A stretch of 64,000 nucleotides of DNA from Klebsiella aerogenes (GCA_029027985.1 CP119076.1:4648422-4712421), one strand, 5' to 3'. Numbered from the stretch's first letter, positions 35,523 to 53,866 are shown. Notes: generated by a model not told the origin, from the letters alone. Program-made: numbers and translations.

Positions 35523-35862
35523 GTATCCCCCAGAAGCTATCCATTAAATAATGACCATGCTCTCCGCTTTATTTTTATTTGCTCGCCTCCTCCATCGCCT
35601 GCTGACAGACGTAGTGATCCCCTCAGTTGCGGTAAACCGAAAAGAATGTGGAAAAGTAATCACATGATTCTTTGAGTTTTTTGACTATATAGAGTTTGCA
35701 GAGCTTATTTTTTGATATACGTAGAGTTTTTATCCATCAATTAGCGACGGCGTAAAGAAATAGCAAATAGATAATTATCAGACATGTTTTATTTGCTAAT
35801 TAATTGCGGTAATTACATTAAATAAATGTAATTAAAAATAGACGGGAGTGTTCAACAGACAA
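35523..35862 (-). promoter_or_regulatory. dcuB upstream region
   Basis: AT-rich, no gene seen. Candidate sites: 35727-35740, read on the minus strand TTGATGGATAAAAA, is an FNR-like site with one perfect half; around 35649-35664 TGGAA-N6-TCACA is a weak CRP-like site. FNR, CRP and DcuR control dcuB in E. coli, but these assignments are by motif only and no promoter hexamers stand out. Confidence 0.35.
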
Positions 35863-35897
35863 TAAAAAAGCCAGTCAGGAAATCTGACTGGCTTTTT
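35863..35897 (-). terminator. rpoBC terminator
   Basis: Minus strand AAAAAGCCAGTCAG-ATTTC-CTGACTGGCTTTTTT, a long perfect stem with flanking A and T runs, about 20 nt after the rpoC stop. Confidence 0.92.
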
Positions 35898-35918
35898 AAG
35901 CGCTTAGCGAATCAACGA

Positions 35919-40142
<4,224 letters not shown>

Positions 40143-40218
40143 GGATTTGCTCCCGTCGGAGTTAGCACAATCTGGCGCCGGGTTTAACCCCGGCACCAGT
40201 GACCTGTTTGAGCGAGAG

Positions 40219-43200
40219 TTACTCGTCTTCCAGTTCGATGTTGATGCCCAGCGAGCGGATTTCTTTCAACAGTACGTTGAAGGATTCCGGCATGCCCGGT
40301 TCCATCTGGTGGTTGCCGTCCACGATGTTTTTATACATCTTGGTACGACCGTTCACGTCATCAGACTTAACGGTGAGCATTTCCTGCAGGGTGTAGGCCG
40401 CGCCGTATGCTTCCAGCGCCCACACTTCCATCTCACCGAAGCGCTGACCACCGAACTGCGCCTTACCACCCAGCGGCTGCTGAGTAACCAGGCTGTAAGA
40501 ACCGGTAGAACGAGCGTGCATCTTGTCGTCGACCAGGTGGTTCAGTTTCAGCATGTACATGTAACCTACGGTTACCTGACGCTCGAACTGTTCACCGGTA
40601 CGGCCGTCGAACAGGGTAATCTGACCAGAAGATGGCAGACCGCCCAGTTGCAGCAGTTCTTTAATTTCCGCTTCTTTTGCACCGTCGAATACTGGCGTTG
40701 CGATTGGCATACCTTTCTTCAGGTTTTCAGCCAGACGCAGCACTTCTTCATCGCTGAAGGTATTCAGGTCGACTTTCTGACGAACGTCGGTACCCAGATC
40801 GTAAGCACGCTGGATGAACTCGCGCAGTTTCGCGACTTCTTGCTGCTGTTTCAGCATGGCGTTGATCTTATCGCCGATGCCTTTCGCAGCCATACCCAGG
40901 TGAGTTTCCAGGATCTGACCGATGTTCATACGAGACGGTACGCCCAGCGGGTTCAGTACGATATCTACCGGCGTACCGTTAGCATCGTGCGGCATATCTT
41001 CGATCGGGTTGATCTTAGAGATAACACCCTTGTTACCGTGACGACCTGCCATCTTATCACCAGGCTGGATACGGCGTTTAACGGCCAGGTATACCTTAAC
41101 AATCTTCAGCACGCCCGGTGCCAGATCGTCGCCTTGGGTGATTTTACGGCGTTTCGCTTCGAGTTTTTTCTCGAACTCGTGTTTCAGTTCGTCATACTGC
41201 TCAGCCAGTTGTTCCAGCTGATTTTGCTTCTCTTCGTCGGTCAGGCCCAGTTCCAGCCAGCGATCGCGCGGCAGTTTGTCGAGCTTGTCAGCTTCAACGC
41301 CGCCGGCAACCAGCACCGCGTAGATACGGCTGAACAGACCCGCTTCGAGGATCTGCAGTTCTTCAGACAGGTCTTTCTTAGCCTGCTTCAGCTGCATCTC
41401 TTCGATTTCCAGAGCACGCTTGTCTTTTTCTACGCCGTCACGGGTAAAGACCTGAACGTCGATAACGGTACCAGAGACACCGTTCGGTACGCGCAGAGAA
41501 GAGTCTTTAACGTCAGACGCTTTCTCACCGAAGATCGCACGCAGCAGTTTCTCTTCCGGAGTCAGCTGGGTTTCACCTTTCGGCGTTACCTTACCAACCA
41601 GGATATCGCCGCCGGTCACTTCCGCACCGATGTAAACGATACCGGATTCATCCAGTTTGGAGAGCGCAGCTTCACCCACGTTCGGGATATCAGCGGTGAT
41701 CTCTTCCGGCCCCAGCTTGGTGTCACGAGACACGCACGCCAGTTCCTGAATGTGGATGGTGGTGAAACGGTCTTCCTGGACCACTCGCTCGGATACGAGG
41801 ATGGAGTCTTCGAAGTTGTAGCCGTTCCACGGCATGAACGCTACGCGCATGTTCTGACCCAGCGCCAGTTCACCGAGGTCGGTGGACGGGCCGTCGGCCA
41901 GTACGTCGCCGCGTTCAATCGGTTCGCCCAGGGACACGCAAGGCATCTGGTTGATGCAGGTGTTCTGGTTAGAACGGGTGTACTTAGTCAGGTTGTAGAT
42001 GTCGATACCCGCTTCGCCCGGATACATCTCGTCTTCGTTAACTTTGATAACGATACGGGAAGCATCCACGTACTGAACGGTACCGCCACGTTTAGCAACC
42101 GCAGTTACACCGGAGTCAACGGCAACAGCACGTTCCATACCGGTACCAACCAGTGGCTTATCAGCGCGCAGAGTCGGAACCGCCTGACGTTGCATGTTCG
42201 CACCCATCAATGCACGGTTGGCGTCATCGTGTTCCAGGAACGGGATCAGGGACGCACCGACGGATACCACCTGCTGGGTGGATACGTCCATGTAGTCAAC
42301 CTGGTCGCGGCTGAACAAGCTGGATTCGCCTTTGCTACGGCAGGTAACCAGATCTTCAACAAAGTGGCCTTCGTCATCCAGGTTGGAGTTCGCCTGAGCG
42401 ATGACGTAGTTACCTTCTTCGATAGCAGACAGGTAATGAATTTCGTCGGTTACAACACCGTCAGTCACTTTACGATACGGCGTCTCAAGGAAGCCATATT
42501 CGTTAGTCTGTGCGTACACGGACAGGGAGTTGATCAGACCGATGTTCGGACCTTCAGGCGTTTCGATTGGACATACGCGACCGTAGTGAGTCGGGTGTAC
42601 GTCTCGAACTTCGAAGCCTGCGCGTTCACGGGTCAGACCGCCTGGGCCGAGTGCGGAGATACGACGTTTGTGCGTAATCTCAGACAGCGGGTTGTTCTGG
42701 TCCATAAACTGAGACAGCTGGCTGGAACCGAAGAACTCTTTCACTGCTGCGGAAATCGGCTTGGCGTTGATCATATCCTGAGGCATCAGGGTATCCAGAT
42801 CGCCCAGAGACAGACGCTCTTTCACCGCACGCTCTACACGCACCAGGCCAACGCGGAATTGGTTTTCCGCCATTTCGCCAACGGAACGGATACGACGGTT
42901 GCCGAGGTGGTCGATATCATCGACTTCGCCTTTACCGTTACGGATATCGATGAGCTTCTTCATCACTTCGATGATGTCGTCTTTGCTCAGGATACCGGAA
43001 CCTTCGATTTCGTCACGCAGCAGAGAACGGTTGAACTTCATACGACCAACCGCAGACAGATCGTAGCGGTCTTCGGAGAAGAACAGGTTCTCGAACAGGC
43101 TTTCCGCTGCTTCGCGAGTCGGCGGCTCACCCGGGCGCATCATGCGGTAGATTTCTACCAGCGCGCTCAGACGATCGTTAGTCGGGTCGACGCGTACCGT

Positions 43201-44247
43201 TTCAGAAATATACGGGCCGTGGTCCAGGTCGTTGGTGAACAGCGTTTCGATACGCTTGTGGCCGGACTGGCTCAACTTCGCCAGCAGATCCAGGCTCAGC
43301 TCCATGTTCGCCGCGCAGATCAGCTCACCGGTAGATTCGTCAACGTAGTCTTTAGAAGCGACTTTGCCCGCAATGTACTCAACCGGAACTTCGATATGTT
43401 TGATATCGTCTTTTTCCAGCTGGCGGATGTGGCGCGCAGTAATACGGCGGCCTTTCTCAACGTACACTTTACCGTCGGCTTCGATATCGAAGGAGGCGGT
43501 TTCACCGCGCAGACGCTCCGGTACCAATTCCATCTGCAGCTTGTTATCGCGAATTTCAAAGACCACTTTCTCGAAGAACAGGTCAAGGATCTGCTCAGTG
43601 GTATAATTCAGCGCGCGCAGAATGATGGTTGCAGGCAGTTTACGACGACGGTCGATACGAACGAACAGGTTGTCTTTCGGGTCGAATTCGAAGTCCAGCC
43701 AGGAACCACGGTAAGGGATGATACGTGCGTTATACAGGACCTTACCGGAAGAGTGAGTCTTACCTTTGTCACTGTCAAAGAAGACGCCCGGGCTACGGTG
43801 CAGCTGAGAAACGATAACACGCTCGGTACCGTTGATAACAAAGGTACCGTTGTCGGTCATGAGCGGAATTTCGCCCATGTAGACTTCTTGTTCTTTAATG
43901 TCTTTAACGGTGCCTTCCGGCGCTTCGCGCTCGTAGATCACCAGACGCAGTTTTACGCGCAGCGGTGCGGAATACGTCACGCCACGGATCTGACATTCTT
44001 TAACATCAAAAACAGGTTCGCCCAGACGGTAGCTGACGTATTGCAGCTCTGAATTACCGCTGTAGCTCTGAATCGGGAATACGGAACGGAAGGCTGCTTC
44101 CAGACCATACTGCCCTTCAGGATCTTGCTCGATAAACTTCTGGAACGAGTCAAGCTGGATAGAAAGGAGATAAGGTACATCCAGAACTTGTGGACGTTTA
44201 CCAAAATCCTTACGAATACGTTTTTTCTCGGTATAGGAGTAAACCAT
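40219..44247 (-). CDS. rpoB: RNA polymerase beta subunit RpoB
   Basis: 1342 residues, E. coli length. Start ATG 44247 ([10 protein letters not shown]) with TAGGAGT upstream; an ATG 11 codons earlier is not conserved. The rifampicin-resistance region (codons 507-533, about 42649-42729) has wild-type Asp516, His526 and Ser531, so the allele is predicted rifampicin-sensitive. [13 protein letters not shown] and the C-terminal clamp sequence [20 protein letters not shown] are intact. Confidence 0.99.
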   Translation of the reverse strand: MVYSYTEKKRIRKDFGKRPQVLDVPYLLSIQLDSFQKFIEQDPEGQYGLEAAFRSVFPIQSYSGNSELQYVSYRLGEPVFDVKECQIRGVTYSAPLRVKLRLVIYEREAPEGTVKDIKEQEVYMGEIPLMTDNGTFVINGTERVIVSQLHRSPGVFFDSDKGKTHSSGKVLYNARIIPYRGSWLDFEFDPKDNLFVRIDRRRKLPATIILRALNYTTEQILDLFFEKVVFEIRDNKLQMELVPERLRGETASFDIEADGKVYVEKGRRITARHIRQLEKDDIKHIEVPVEYIAGKVASKDYVDESTGELICAANMELSLDLLAKLSQSGHKRIETLFTNDLDHGPYISETVRVDPTNDRLSALVEIYRMMRPGEPPTREAAESLFENLFFSEDRYDLSAVGRMKFNRSLLRDEIEGSGILSKDDIIEVMKKLIDIRNGKGEVDDIDHLGNRRIRSVGEMAENQFRVGLVRVERAVKERLSLGDLDTLMPQDMINAKPISAAVKEFFGSSQLSQFMDQNNPLSEITHKRRISALGPGGLTRERAGFEVRDVHPTHYGRVCPIETPEGPNIGLINSLSVYAQTNEYGFLETPYRKVTDGVVTDEIHYLSAIEEGNYVIAQANSNLDDEGHFVEDLVTCRSKGESSLFSRDQVDYMDVSTQQVVSVGASLIPFLEHDDANRALMGANMQRQAVPTLRADKPLVGTGMERAVAVDSGVTAVAKRGGTVQYVDASRIVIKVNEDEMYPGEAGIDIYNLTKYTRSNQNTCINQMPCVSLGEPIERGDVLADGPSTDLGELALGQNMRVAFMPWNGYNFEDSILVSERVVQEDRFTTIHIQELACVSRDTKLGPEEITADIPNVGEAALSKLDESGIVYIGAEVTGGDILVGKVTPKGETQLTPEEKLLRAIFGEKASDVKDSSLRVPNGVSGTVIDVQVFTRDGVEKDKRALEIEEMQLKQAKKDLSEELQILEAGLFSRIYAVLVAGGVEADKLDKLPRDRWLELGLTDEEKQNQLEQLAEQYDELKHEFEKKLEAKRRKITQGDDLAPGVLKIVKVYLAVKRRIQPGDKMAGRHGNKGVISKINPIEDMPHDANGTPVDIVLNPLGVPSRMNIGQILETHLGMAAKGIGDKINAMLKQQQEVAKLREFIQRAYDLGTDVRQKVDLNTFSDEEVLRLAENLKKGMPIATPVFDGAKEAEIKELLQLGGLPSSGQITLFDGRTGEQFERQVTVGYMYMLKLNHLVDDKMHARSTGSYSLVTQQPLGGKAQFGGQRFGEMEVWALEAYGAAYTLQEMLTVKSDDVNGRTKMYKNIVDGNHQMEPGMPESFNVLLKEIRSLGINIELEDE

Positions 44248-44502
44248 AGGGTTCCTCAGCTCGCTGACAAGTCGACCCATCTGCCCGGACAGGGCAGTTT
44301 TTTATGCAACACTATTTTGTTGACCGGAAAATGGAACACTTTCCGCAATGCCTGTTGCTATCACGCTTAAACCATTTCATTGCGATTTACACAGCCCAGG
44401 AACCCTAACCTGTCGCAGTATATTAAGTCGTCGATAGAAACAAGCATTGTGAGGCAAACCAGCAGTCAAACAGTGTGAAATGCTACTGGCGCCTTACAGC
44501 GC

Positions 44503-44533
44503 AAAAAGGCTGGTGACTAAAAAGTCACCAGCC
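44503..44533 (-). terminator. Attenuator between rplL and rpoB
   Basis: Minus strand GGCTGGTGACT/AGTCACCAGCC stem followed by TTTTT, about 40 nt after rplL. In E. coli this partial terminator lets about one transcript in five continue into rpoBC. The rest of the 324-bp gap (44248-44502), including TTACAGCGCC sequences, corresponds to the leader region where E. coli has an RNase III cut; no gene is seen in it. Confidence 0.85.
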
Positions 44534-44571
44534 TCAGCCTAATTTCTTAGGCTGCAACCGGAAGGGTTGGC

Positions 44572-44937
<366 letters not shown>

Positions 44938-45003
44938 TTAAATTGTTCCTGAATATCAGAATAAGTTTATACGTAAGCGAGTGCTTTACAAAGATAACTG
45001 CGA

Positions 45004-45501
45004 TTAAGCAGCTTCTTTCGCATCGCGTACAGCAGCCAGAGTACGAACCAGTTTGCCAGCCGAAGCTTCTTTCATGGTTGCCATCAGGCGTGCAATTGCT
45101 TCTTCGTAGGTCGGCAGAGTTGCCAGGCGGTCGATCTGCGACGCCGGGATCAGCTCACCTTCAAAGGCAGCGGCTTTGACCTCAAATTTTGCATTCGCTT
45201 TCGCGAACTCTTTGAACAGACGAGCAGCAGCGCCCGGGTGTTCCATAGAGTATGCAATCAGGGTCGGACCAACAAACGTGTCTTTCAGGCACTCGAACTG
45301 AGTACCTTCAACGACGCGGCGCAGCAGGGTGTTACGAACAACACGCATGTATACGCCAGCTTCACGACCTGCTTTACGCAGTTCAGTCATTTTATCTACA
45401 GTCACGCCACGGGAATCCGCAACTACTGCAGACAGCGCGCCTTTGGCTACTTCGCTGACTTCAGCAACAATCGCTTGTTTGTCTTGAAGATTTAAAGCCA
45501 T
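45004..45501 (-). CDS. rplJ: Ribosomal protein L10
   Basis: 165 residues. Base of the L7/L12 stalk and translational autoregulator of rplJL. N-terminal [14 protein letters not shown] and the C-terminal helix that binds L7/L12 dimers are present. It is preceded by a 415-bp leader with its own promoter. Confidence 0.99.
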
Positions 45502-45883
45502 TAGCTTTGCTCCTGGATGTTTGCCAGGGCTTATGCCCTGGAACTCACTTCACTCTATTCAACGAATAGAGCGTCTAAATACGGTGAGCAGAAACAAGCC
45601 AGAGTATCCAAAAATAATCTTAGCGTTCTGTCACCGTCTACGCAGGGGATTAAGTTTCTTGCGAAACACCTGCGGTCTTCGACGGAGGCCTGGATAGGCC
45701 AGGCTCCAACGAACAAATCTTGTCTATGTCTTCGTCCTTCGAACCGCCGCTGCGTTGGCTGCTCTCGTTCACACCAGTCATATAGTTAACCATGCTCCTG
45801 GTGATTCACTCGTTTGCCGCCTTGCTGCAAATTCGAATGACTCGCATAGTGTCTGTATATTTCAACAGAAACGTGGGGGTAAG
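45502..45883 (-). promoter_or_regulatory. Long rplJ leader (L10 autoregulation)
   Basis: About 380 nt of non-coding leader between the rplJ promoter and rplJ. In E. coli the L10-L7/L12 complex binds the equivalent RNA and represses rplJL translation. Several complementary stretches are visible but I did not fold it. No gene is seen. Confidence 0.6.
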
Positions 45884-45912
45884 ATTGTAGACAAAATCAC
45901 CGCCCACGTAAA
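45884..45912 (-). promoter_or_regulatory. rplJ promoter
   Basis: TTTACG (45907-45912), 17-bp spacer, TACAAT (45884-45889) on the minus strand, immediately after the rplA stop. This matches the PL10 promoter of E. coli. Confidence 0.8.
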
Positions 45913-45916
45913 GGCA

Positions 45917-47056
<1,140 letters not shown>

Positions 47057-47149
47057 TTAAATCCTCAAATTGGGTTATAGCGCCTCGAAGAGGCTCCCCG
47101 TGGTAAATACGTTTTACGGGACTCGGCCCATAAAAACAAAAGGCGCGAA

Positions 47150-47178
47150 ATTGTATTCCAATTTCACGCCCTATGCAA
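47150..47178 (-). promoter_or_regulatory. rplK promoter
   Basis: TTGCAT (47173-47178), 17-bp spacer, TACAAT (47150-47155) on the minus strand, about 95 nt before rplK. It corresponds to E. coli PL11. The leader that follows contains the expected L1 target region. Confidence 0.8.
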
Positions 47179-47209
47179 CGATTAAATTGCTGCTTTTTTG
47201 ATCGCCGGC

Positions 47210-47755
47210 TTACGCTTTTTCAACCTGACCAAAGTCCAGCTCTACCGGGGTCGCACGACCGAAGATAGAAACGGAAACTTTCAGACGGGACTTTTCGTAG
47301 TCCACTTCTTCAACCACACCGTTAAAGTCAGCAAACGGACCGTCGTTGACGCGAACCATTTCACCCGGCTCGAACAGCGTTTTCGGACGCGGCTTATCGC
47401 CAACCTGCTGCAGACGGTTCATGATGGCATCGACTTCTTTGTCGCTGATCGGCGCAGGACGGTCAGAAGTACCGCCGATGAACCCCATCACACGCGGTAC
47501 ACTGCGCACCAGGTGCCAGCTCGCGTCGTTCATCACCATCTGGACCAGAACGTAGCCCGGGAAGAATTTGCGTTCGCTTTTGCGACGCTGGCCGCCACGG
47601 ATCTCAACCACTTCTTCGGTCGGGACCATGACGTCGCCAAACAACTCTTCCATGTTGTGTAATTTGATATGTTCACGCAGCGAAGTAGCTACGCGACCTT
47701 CAAAACCGGAAAACGCCTGAACGACGTACCAGCGCTTTTTAGGAGCTTCAGACAT
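47210..47755 (-). CDS. nusG: Transcription termination/antitermination factor NusG
   Basis: 181 residues. The NGN domain ([17 protein letters not shown]) binds RNA polymerase and the C-terminal KOW domain ([22 protein letters not shown]) binds Rho or S10. It follows secE by one nucleotide. Confidence 0.99.
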   Translation of the reverse strand: MSEAPKKRWYVVQAFSGFEGRVATSLREHIKLHNMEELFGDVMVPTEEVVEIRGGQRRKSERKFFPGYVLVQMVMNDASWHLVRSVPRVMGFIGGTSDRPAPISDKEVDAIMNRLQQVGDKPRPKTLFEPGEMVRVNDGPFADFNGVVEEVDYEKSRLKVSVSIFGRATPVELDFGQVEKA

Positions 47756-47756
47756 C

Positions 47757-48140
47757 TCAGAACCTCAGGCCAGTGATAAAGGATACCAGGCGAACCAGAA
47801 TACCATCCAGTCCCCACAGGATCAGTGACATTACTGCAGTTACGGCAGCAACAATCAGCGTGGTGTGCAGCGTTTCCTGGCGGGTCGGCCAGATCACTTT
47901 GCGGACTTCGGTTCTCGCTTCGCGGGCAAAGGCGACGGTCGCCTTACCTTTCGTCGTTAACAGAGCGACGCCACCTGCAGCAGCGATAAGAATCACCACG
48001 GCCAGCGCACGAATCGCCAGCATAATGTCGCGATAAAGGAAGTTGCCGACGATGGCTACAATCAGCAGCACGGCAACGATAACCCATTTCAACGCTTCCA
48101 GGCCGCGCCCGCTCCCTTGAGCTTCGGTATTCGCACTCAT
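47757..48140 (-). CDS. secE: Preprotein translocase subunit SecE
   Basis: 127 residues with three membrane segments (about 19-36, 45-63, 93-111) and the conserved cytoplasmic segment [13 protein letters not shown]. Part of the SecYEG channel. I choose ATG 48140 (MSANTEAQG); a frame opening five codons earlier is not conserved. Confidence 0.98.
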   Translation of the reverse strand: MSANTEAQGSGRGLEALKWVIVAVLLIVAIVGNFLYRDIMLAIRALAVVILIAAAGGVALLTTKGKATVAFAREARTEVRKVIWPTRQETLHTTLIVAAVTAVMSLILWGLDGILVRLVSFITGLRF

Positions 48141-48264
48141 AAACCAACCTGTCACAAGAATTCAGACAAACATCTTCGCCCCGCATTAAATGCGAGGCGA
48201 CCAAACCGAAATGCTCTGCTGCGTTTCGGACTTAACGCCCTCTTCAGAGCCTGTCTCAGCAATG

Positions 48265-48293
48265 ATTATGACAAAAAAAATCACTGATGAGCC
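48265..48293 (-). promoter_or_regulatory. Probable secE-nusG promoter
   Basis: CATAAT (48265-48270) with a poor -35 (GGCTCA, 48288-48293) at 17-bp spacing on the minus strand, in the tufB-secE gap. Assignment rests on position and the -10 alone. Confidence 0.4.
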
Positions 48294-48315
48294 AGGTTCT
48301 GGTGTGAAAGCGTGC

Positions 48316-48342
48316 AAAAAGGGCATCAAATGATGCCCTTTT
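48316..48342 (-). terminator. tufB terminator
   Basis: Minus strand AAAAGGGCATCA-TT-TGATGCCCTTTTT, a perfect stem with a T-run, about 30 nt after the tufB stop. Confidence 0.9.
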
Positions 48343-48372
48343 ATTGCGCATTGCGTCAAATGTTATCAGCGA

Positions 48373-49593
<1,221 letters not shown>

Positions 49594-49672
49594 TCACCAC
49601 ATCAACCAGGCAACATGCCCGACTTGTTGAATGCAATAAACAGAGAGAAACAGGGAAGGAGAGATAAAGAAG

Positions 49673-49748
49673 TGGTGCTGATACCCAGAGTCGAACTGGG
49701 GACCTCACCCTTACCAAGGGTGCGCTCTACCAACTGAGCCATATCAGC
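49673..49748 (-). tRNA. thrT: tRNA-Thr(GGU)
   Basis: 76 nt with encoded CCA; acceptor GCTGATA/TATCAGC, anticodon GGT in CTTGGTAAG. Last tRNA before tufB. Confidence 0.97.
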
Positions 49749-49753
49749 ACGTC

Positions 49754-49828
<75 letters not shown>

Positions 49829-49943
49829 ATCCTGAAACTCGGCTACCCAGTTCTTTCTGTAACAAAAAAGAGATTACTCTCTTTGATGTTGAGCTGATTA
49901 GTTTACCCAACCAACTCCGGCGACGCAAAACGTTGCCCGAAAG

Positions 49944-50028
<85 letters not shown>

Positions 50029-50039
50029 CAAATTGTTAA

Positions 50040-50115
<76 letters not shown>

Positions 50116-50129
50116 ATCAAGTAGCGCGC

Positions 50130-50158
50130 ATTCTAGGGAGACCTGCGAGTTCATGCAA
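50130..50158 (-). promoter_or_regulatory. Promoter of the thrU-tyrU-glyT-thrT-tufB operon
   Basis: TTGCAT (50153-50158), 17-bp spacer, TAGAAT (50130-50135) on the minus strand, followed by the discriminator GCGCGC, as expected for a stringently controlled stable-RNA promoter. An A/T-rich stretch upstream would fit FIS or UP control. Confidence 0.8.
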
Positions 50159-50546
50159 CTAAAAATTTGCATAAAACGTTCTCTTGCTCACATTTTGTGC
50201 TCTTACGCGAAAAAACGGTGTAATTTCAAACAATGGAGAGTAAAAAAAGCGCATTCCGCTACGCAAAATTTGTTTTCCGTTGCTGTTTTACTGGGACAGC
50301 GGGCTGTCTTTACTCTTATTTGGTTCTGATGAGGGGGCGATCGCTAACCTGCAAAGATAGCAGACGGCCTTTCTCCCCTCTTTCTCCTTATTCATCACTT
50401 GTGATGCTTCTACGAGAAAGCGCCATTCGATGAGTTTTTTTCTTATTATTCCCACCATTCTGGTGTTACCCTCCTGCCCATTGTCCTGATTAACTAGTGT
50501 GAAGCATCACCGCTACCTCTTTTGCGGTGATAGTAAGAACATGCTT
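50159..50546. other. tRNA operon to coaA intergenic region
   Basis: No supported gene; a 66-codon frame at 50233-50433 lacks a ribosome site and any recognisable feature. A 7-bp hairpin TCACCGC/GCGGTGA (50507-50530) ends 17 nt before the coaA start and could affect its translation. Confidence 0.5.
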
Positions 50547-51497
50547 ATGAGCAAAAAAGAGCAGACGTTAATGACACCCTATCTACAATTTAACCGCAAC
50601 CAATGGGCTGCACTTCGTGATTCCGTTCCGATGACGCTGACAGAGGAAGAAATCACGCGGTTAAAAGGCATCAACGAAGATCTTTCACTGGAAGAAGTCG
50701 CCGAGATCTATTTGCCGCTGTCACGTTTGCTCAATTTCTATATCAGTTCCAACCTGCGCCGCCAGGCGGTACTTGAGCAATTCCTGGGGACGAATGGCCA
50801 GCGTATTCCTTACATCATCAGTATTGCCGGAAGCGTTGCGGTAGGTAAAAGCACCACCGCTCGAGTTTTACAGGCGCTGCTCAGCCGATGGCCGGAACAT
50901 CGGCATGTGGAACTGATTACTACCGACGGATTCTTGCATCCTAACTCGGTATTAAAAGAACGTGGTCTGATGAAGAAAAAGGGCTTTCCGCAGTCTTACG
51001 ATATGCATCGACTGGTGAAGTTTGTTTCAGATCTGAAATCTGGCATACCTAATGCCACCGCTCCGGTTTATTCCCATCTGATTTATGATGTTATTCCTGA
51101 CGGCGATAAAACTGTCGCCCAACCAGATATTCTTATTCTGGAAGGTTTGAACGTTCTGCAAAGCGGGATGGACTACCCACACGACCCACATCATGTATTT
51201 GTTTCTGACTTCGTCGACTTTTCTATTTATGTCGATGCGCCAGAAGATCTATTAAAGACATGGTATATCAATCGTTTTCTGAAATTCCGTGAAGGGGCCT
51301 TTACTGACCCTGATTCTTATTTCCATAATTACGCCAAACTTTCAAAAGAGGAAGCGGTAAACATTGCCACCTCATTATGGAATGAAATCAACCTTCTGAA
51401 TCTTAAAGAAAATATACTACCTACTCGCGAACGCGCCAGCCTAATCATGACTAAAAGCGCGAATCATTCGGTCGATCAGGTCCGCTTACGAAAATAA
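50547..51497 (+). CDS. coaA: Pantothenate kinase CoaA
   Basis: 316 residues, E. coli length. It phosphorylates pantothenate, the controlled first step of CoA synthesis, inhibited by CoA. Walker [10 protein letters not shown], and ELITTDGFL and PGD-containing loops ([10 protein letters not shown]) are present. Start ATG 50547 (MSKKEQTLM) has only a weak AAGAA ribosome site. The in-frame Met9 (MTPYLQF) corresponds to the second start reported for the E. coli gene. A 16-codon extension to 50499 is not conserved. Converges on birA. Confidence 0.97.
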   Translation: MSKKEQTLMTPYLQFNRNQWAALRDSVPMTLTEEEITRLKGINEDLSLEEVAEIYLPLSRLLNFYISSNLRRQAVLEQFLGTNGQRIPYIISIAGSVAVGKSTTARVLQALLSRWPEHRHVELITTDGFLHPNSVLKERGLMKKKGFPQSYDMHRLVKFVSDLKSGIPNATAPVYSHLIYDVIPDGDKTVAQPDILILEGLNVLQSGMDYPHDPHHVFVSDFVDFSIYVDAPEDLLKTWYINRFLKFREGAFTDPDSYFHNYAKLSKEEAVNIATSLWNEINLLNLKENILPTRERASLIMTKSANHSVDQVRLRK

Positions 51498-51525
51498 AAA
51501 AAGGGAGCGTTGGCTCCCTTTTTTT
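51496..51525. terminator. Bidirectional terminator between coaA and birA
   Basis: AAAAAAAGGGAGC-GTTG-GCTCCCTTTTTTT: strong stem with A-run and T-run on both sides, so it works both ways. It contains the last bases of coaA and the stop codon region of birA. Confidence 0.92.
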
Positions 51526-52486
51526 ATTCTGCGCTACGCAACGATATTTCGCCACCGACCCAGGGTTTAATGACCCCATCCTGATCGAGCAATAACGCGC
51601 CTTGTGCATCAATACCACGTGAAATACCAAATATTTCTTTATCGCCAATAATTAATTTCACTGGGCGATTAATAAAGTTATCCAGTTTTTCCCATCGTGG
51701 AAGGTAAGGTGTTAAACCTTCCTGTTCAAAAAGCTGCAAACCAGTGCGTAGTTCTTTCACTAACCGCGCCGTCAGCGTGTTACGGTCAATAGAAACTCCC
51801 GCTTCCTGAAGGCTAATCCATCCCTGATTGACAACATCGGGCTCAACGCGGCGCATAACCAGGTTGATACCAGCACCACTGACGATCTGCGCAGCATCGC
51901 CGGTTTTTCCGGTAAGTTCAACCAGGATACCAGACAGCTTGCGGTCCTGCAGATAGATATCATTCGGCCATTTCACCCGGACTTTATCAGCCCCCAGGCT
52001 CTGCAACACTTCGGCAATCACGATGCCAATTACCAGGCTCAGGCCTATAGCGGCCGCAGGCCCTTGCTCCAGTCGCCAGTACATCGAGAGGTAGAGGTTG
52101 GCACCGAATGGCGAGAACCACTTACGCCCGCGACGACCACGCCCAGCCTGCTGGTATTCGGCCACACAGGCATCGCCAGACTCCAGTTCGCTCAGGCGAT
52201 CCAGCAGATACTGGTTAGTAGAGTCAATGACCGGCAATACTGTTACCCGCCCTTGTGCAACCTGGCTGGCAATCTTCTGCTCATCTAATAGCTCAATGGG
52301 TTCAGGGAGGCTATAACCCTTCCCTGGCACGGTAAAAACATCCACTCCCCAATCCCGGAGCGTCTGCATATGCTTGTTAATTGCCGCACGACTCATTCCC
52401 AGCCGCTCACCCAGTTGTTCACCGGAGTGAAACTCACCGTCTGCCAGAATAGAGATAAGCGTCAGGGGTACCGTATTGTCTTTCAT
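51524..52486 (-). CDS. birA: Biotin-protein ligase / biotin operon repressor BirA
   Basis: 320 residues. N-terminal winged helix ([19 protein letters not shown]) represses bio genes; the central ligase domain with [14 protein letters not shown] forms biotinyl-AMP and modifies the acetyl-CoA carboxylase carrier protein; a small C-terminal SH3-like domain follows. ATG overlaps the murB stop (ATGA). Confidence 0.98.
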   Translation of the reverse strand: MKDNTVPLTLISILADGEFHSGEQLGERLGMSRAAINKHMQTLRDWGVDVFTVPGKGYSLPEPIELLDEQKIASQVAQGRVTVLPVIDSTNQYLLDRLSELESGDACVAEYQQAGRGRRGRKWFSPFGANLYLSMYWRLEQGPAAAIGLSLVIGIVIAEVLQSLGADKVRVKWPNDIYLQDRKLSGILVELTGKTGDAAQIVSGAGINLVMRRVEPDVVNQGWISLQEAGVSIDRNTLTARLVKELRTGLQLFEQEGLTPYLPRWEKLDNFINRPVKLIIGDKEIFGISRGIDAQGALLLDQDGVIKPWVGGEISLRSAE

Positions 52487-53511
52487 GCAATCACCTCTTC
52501 CGCGTTCACTTCACCGTTCTCTCCGATGAAGCGTACTTCCGGCTGTAGCCAGACGTTAAATTTCTCGCCTACCTGCTGGCGGACGTAATGCGCTAACCTG
52601 ACAACATCATCGCTGGTCGCCTGGTTATCATTAATCAGCACCAACGCCTGCTGGCGATGAACCGCGGCCCCGCCGATAGTTTTGCCTTTCAGCTGGCATT
52701 GGTCGATAAGCCAGCCTGCAGCCAGCTTAACGCTGCCGTCCGCTTGTGGGTAATGTGGCGCGCTCGGGAAGCTGACCAGTAGTGCCTCGGCGATCGGGGC
52801 GCTGACAACAGGGTTTTTAAAGAAGCTTCCGGCATTACCATTAACCTTCGGATCCGGCAACTTGGTCATACGCATATGACAGACGGAATCAAATACCTGG
52901 CGCGGTGTGACGGTCTGCGGATCGAGACGAGTCAAATCGCCGTAGGTCAGAATGGGCTGCCACGCTTTTGCCAACGATAGCCCAACGGCGACTATCGCGT
53001 AACGATCCTGGTATTCATGTTTGAAAATGCTATCTCGATAGCCGAAACGACACTCTGCGGCAGAAAGACGTTGTTTGCGACCCGTTTCCAGCTCGATACA
53101 GTCAACATATTCACATACTCGCTGTAATTCGACACCATAGGCGCCAATGTTTTGGATCGGTGAAGATCCTGCACAGCCGGGAATTAAGGCCAGATTTTCC
53201 AGCCCCGGCATTTCCTTTTCCAGCGCGAATTGCACCAGTTGATGCCAGTTTTCGCCAGCACCGACGTGTAAACGCCAGGCTTCAGCCGTTTCGCTCACCT
53301 CGATACCCATGATGCGGTTGATGATCACCGTACCGGAATAGTCTTTCAGGAACAGAACATTGCTTCCTTCGCCAAGGATCAAAGCAGGCTGACGTTCTGC
53401 AACGGCAGCTTGCCAGGCAGCCAGTAGCTGTTGTTCGTTTTCGGCAAGTACAATTACTTTGGCAGAACGATTAATGCCAAAGGTATTCCAGGGTTTGAGG
53501 GAATGGTTCAT
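52483..53511 (-). CDS. murB: UDP-N-acetylenolpyruvoylglucosamine reductase MurB
   Basis: 342 residues, E. coli length. FAD enzyme that reduces UDP-GlcNAc-enolpyruvate to UDP-MurNAc in cell-wall synthesis. FAD-site [12 protein letters not shown] and [18 protein letters not shown]; the catalytic serine lies in [10 protein letters not shown] and the C-terminal Glu in [10 protein letters not shown]. Start ATG 53511 (MNHSLKPWN) has AGGAAG. The frame is open upstream through the rRNA terminators into 5S, which is not coding. Confidence 0.98.
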   Translation of the reverse strand: MNHSLKPWNTFGINRSAKVIVLAENEQQLLAAWQAAVAERQPALILGEGSNVLFLKDYSGTVIINRIMGIEVSETAEAWRLHVGAGENWHQLVQFALEKEMPGLENLALIPGCAGSSPIQNIGAYGVELQRVCEYVDCIELETGRKQRLSAAECRFGYRDSIFKHEYQDRYAIVAVGLSLAKAWQPILTYGDLTRLDPQTVTPRQVFDSVCHMRMTKLPDPKVNGNAGSFFKNPVVSAPIAEALLVSFPSAPHYPQADGSVKLAAGWLIDQCQLKGKTIGGAAVHRQQALVLINDNQATSDDVVRLAHYVRQQVGEKFNVWLQPEVRFIGENGEVNAEEVIA

Positions 53512-53600
53512 AGTGGCTTCCTGATGCAAAATCAGCATTAGTTTACCGTATCTAACGTGGGAAGGCTTGCCTGAATGTCTGGGCGATCGGTATGGTGGCG

Positions 53601-53673
53601 TTTTCCCCGGAGGGAGTACCGGTATCAAAGCCGTAGCCCCGGTAAGCGCAGCGCCACCGGGGAGGTGGCGGCG
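53601..53673. repeat. REP/BIME element distal to the second rRNA operon
   Basis: Contains the same 42 nt (53632-53673) as 8729-8770 and the shared TTTTCCCCGGAGG (53601-53613). It lies between murB and the rRNA terminators. Confidence 0.7.
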
Positions 53674-53697
53674 GCCATAGCGGCAAAATGCAGACGA

Positions 53698-53726
53698 CAA
53701 AAAACCCGGTCTTCCGACCGGGCCTT
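53698..53726 (-). terminator. Second terminator (T2) of the second rRNA operon
   Basis: Minus strand CCCGGTCGG/CCGACCGGG-type stem (AAGGCCCGGTC...GACCGGGTTTTTT) with a T-run. The stem sequence differs from T2 of the first operon although the flanking DNA is the same. Confidence 0.85.
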
Positions 53727-53866
53727 TTGCTTTGTTTGATGCCTGGCAGTTTATGGCGGGCGTCCTGCCCGCCACCCTCCGGGCCGTTGCTGCGCAACGT
53801 TCAAATCCGCTCCCGGCGGATTTGTCCTCCTCAGGAGAGCGCTCACCGACAGACAACAGATAAAAC

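Noticed and set aside
50233..50433. 66-codon frame upstream of coaA
   Set aside because: No ribosome site, no conserved motif, composition unlike the genes around it.
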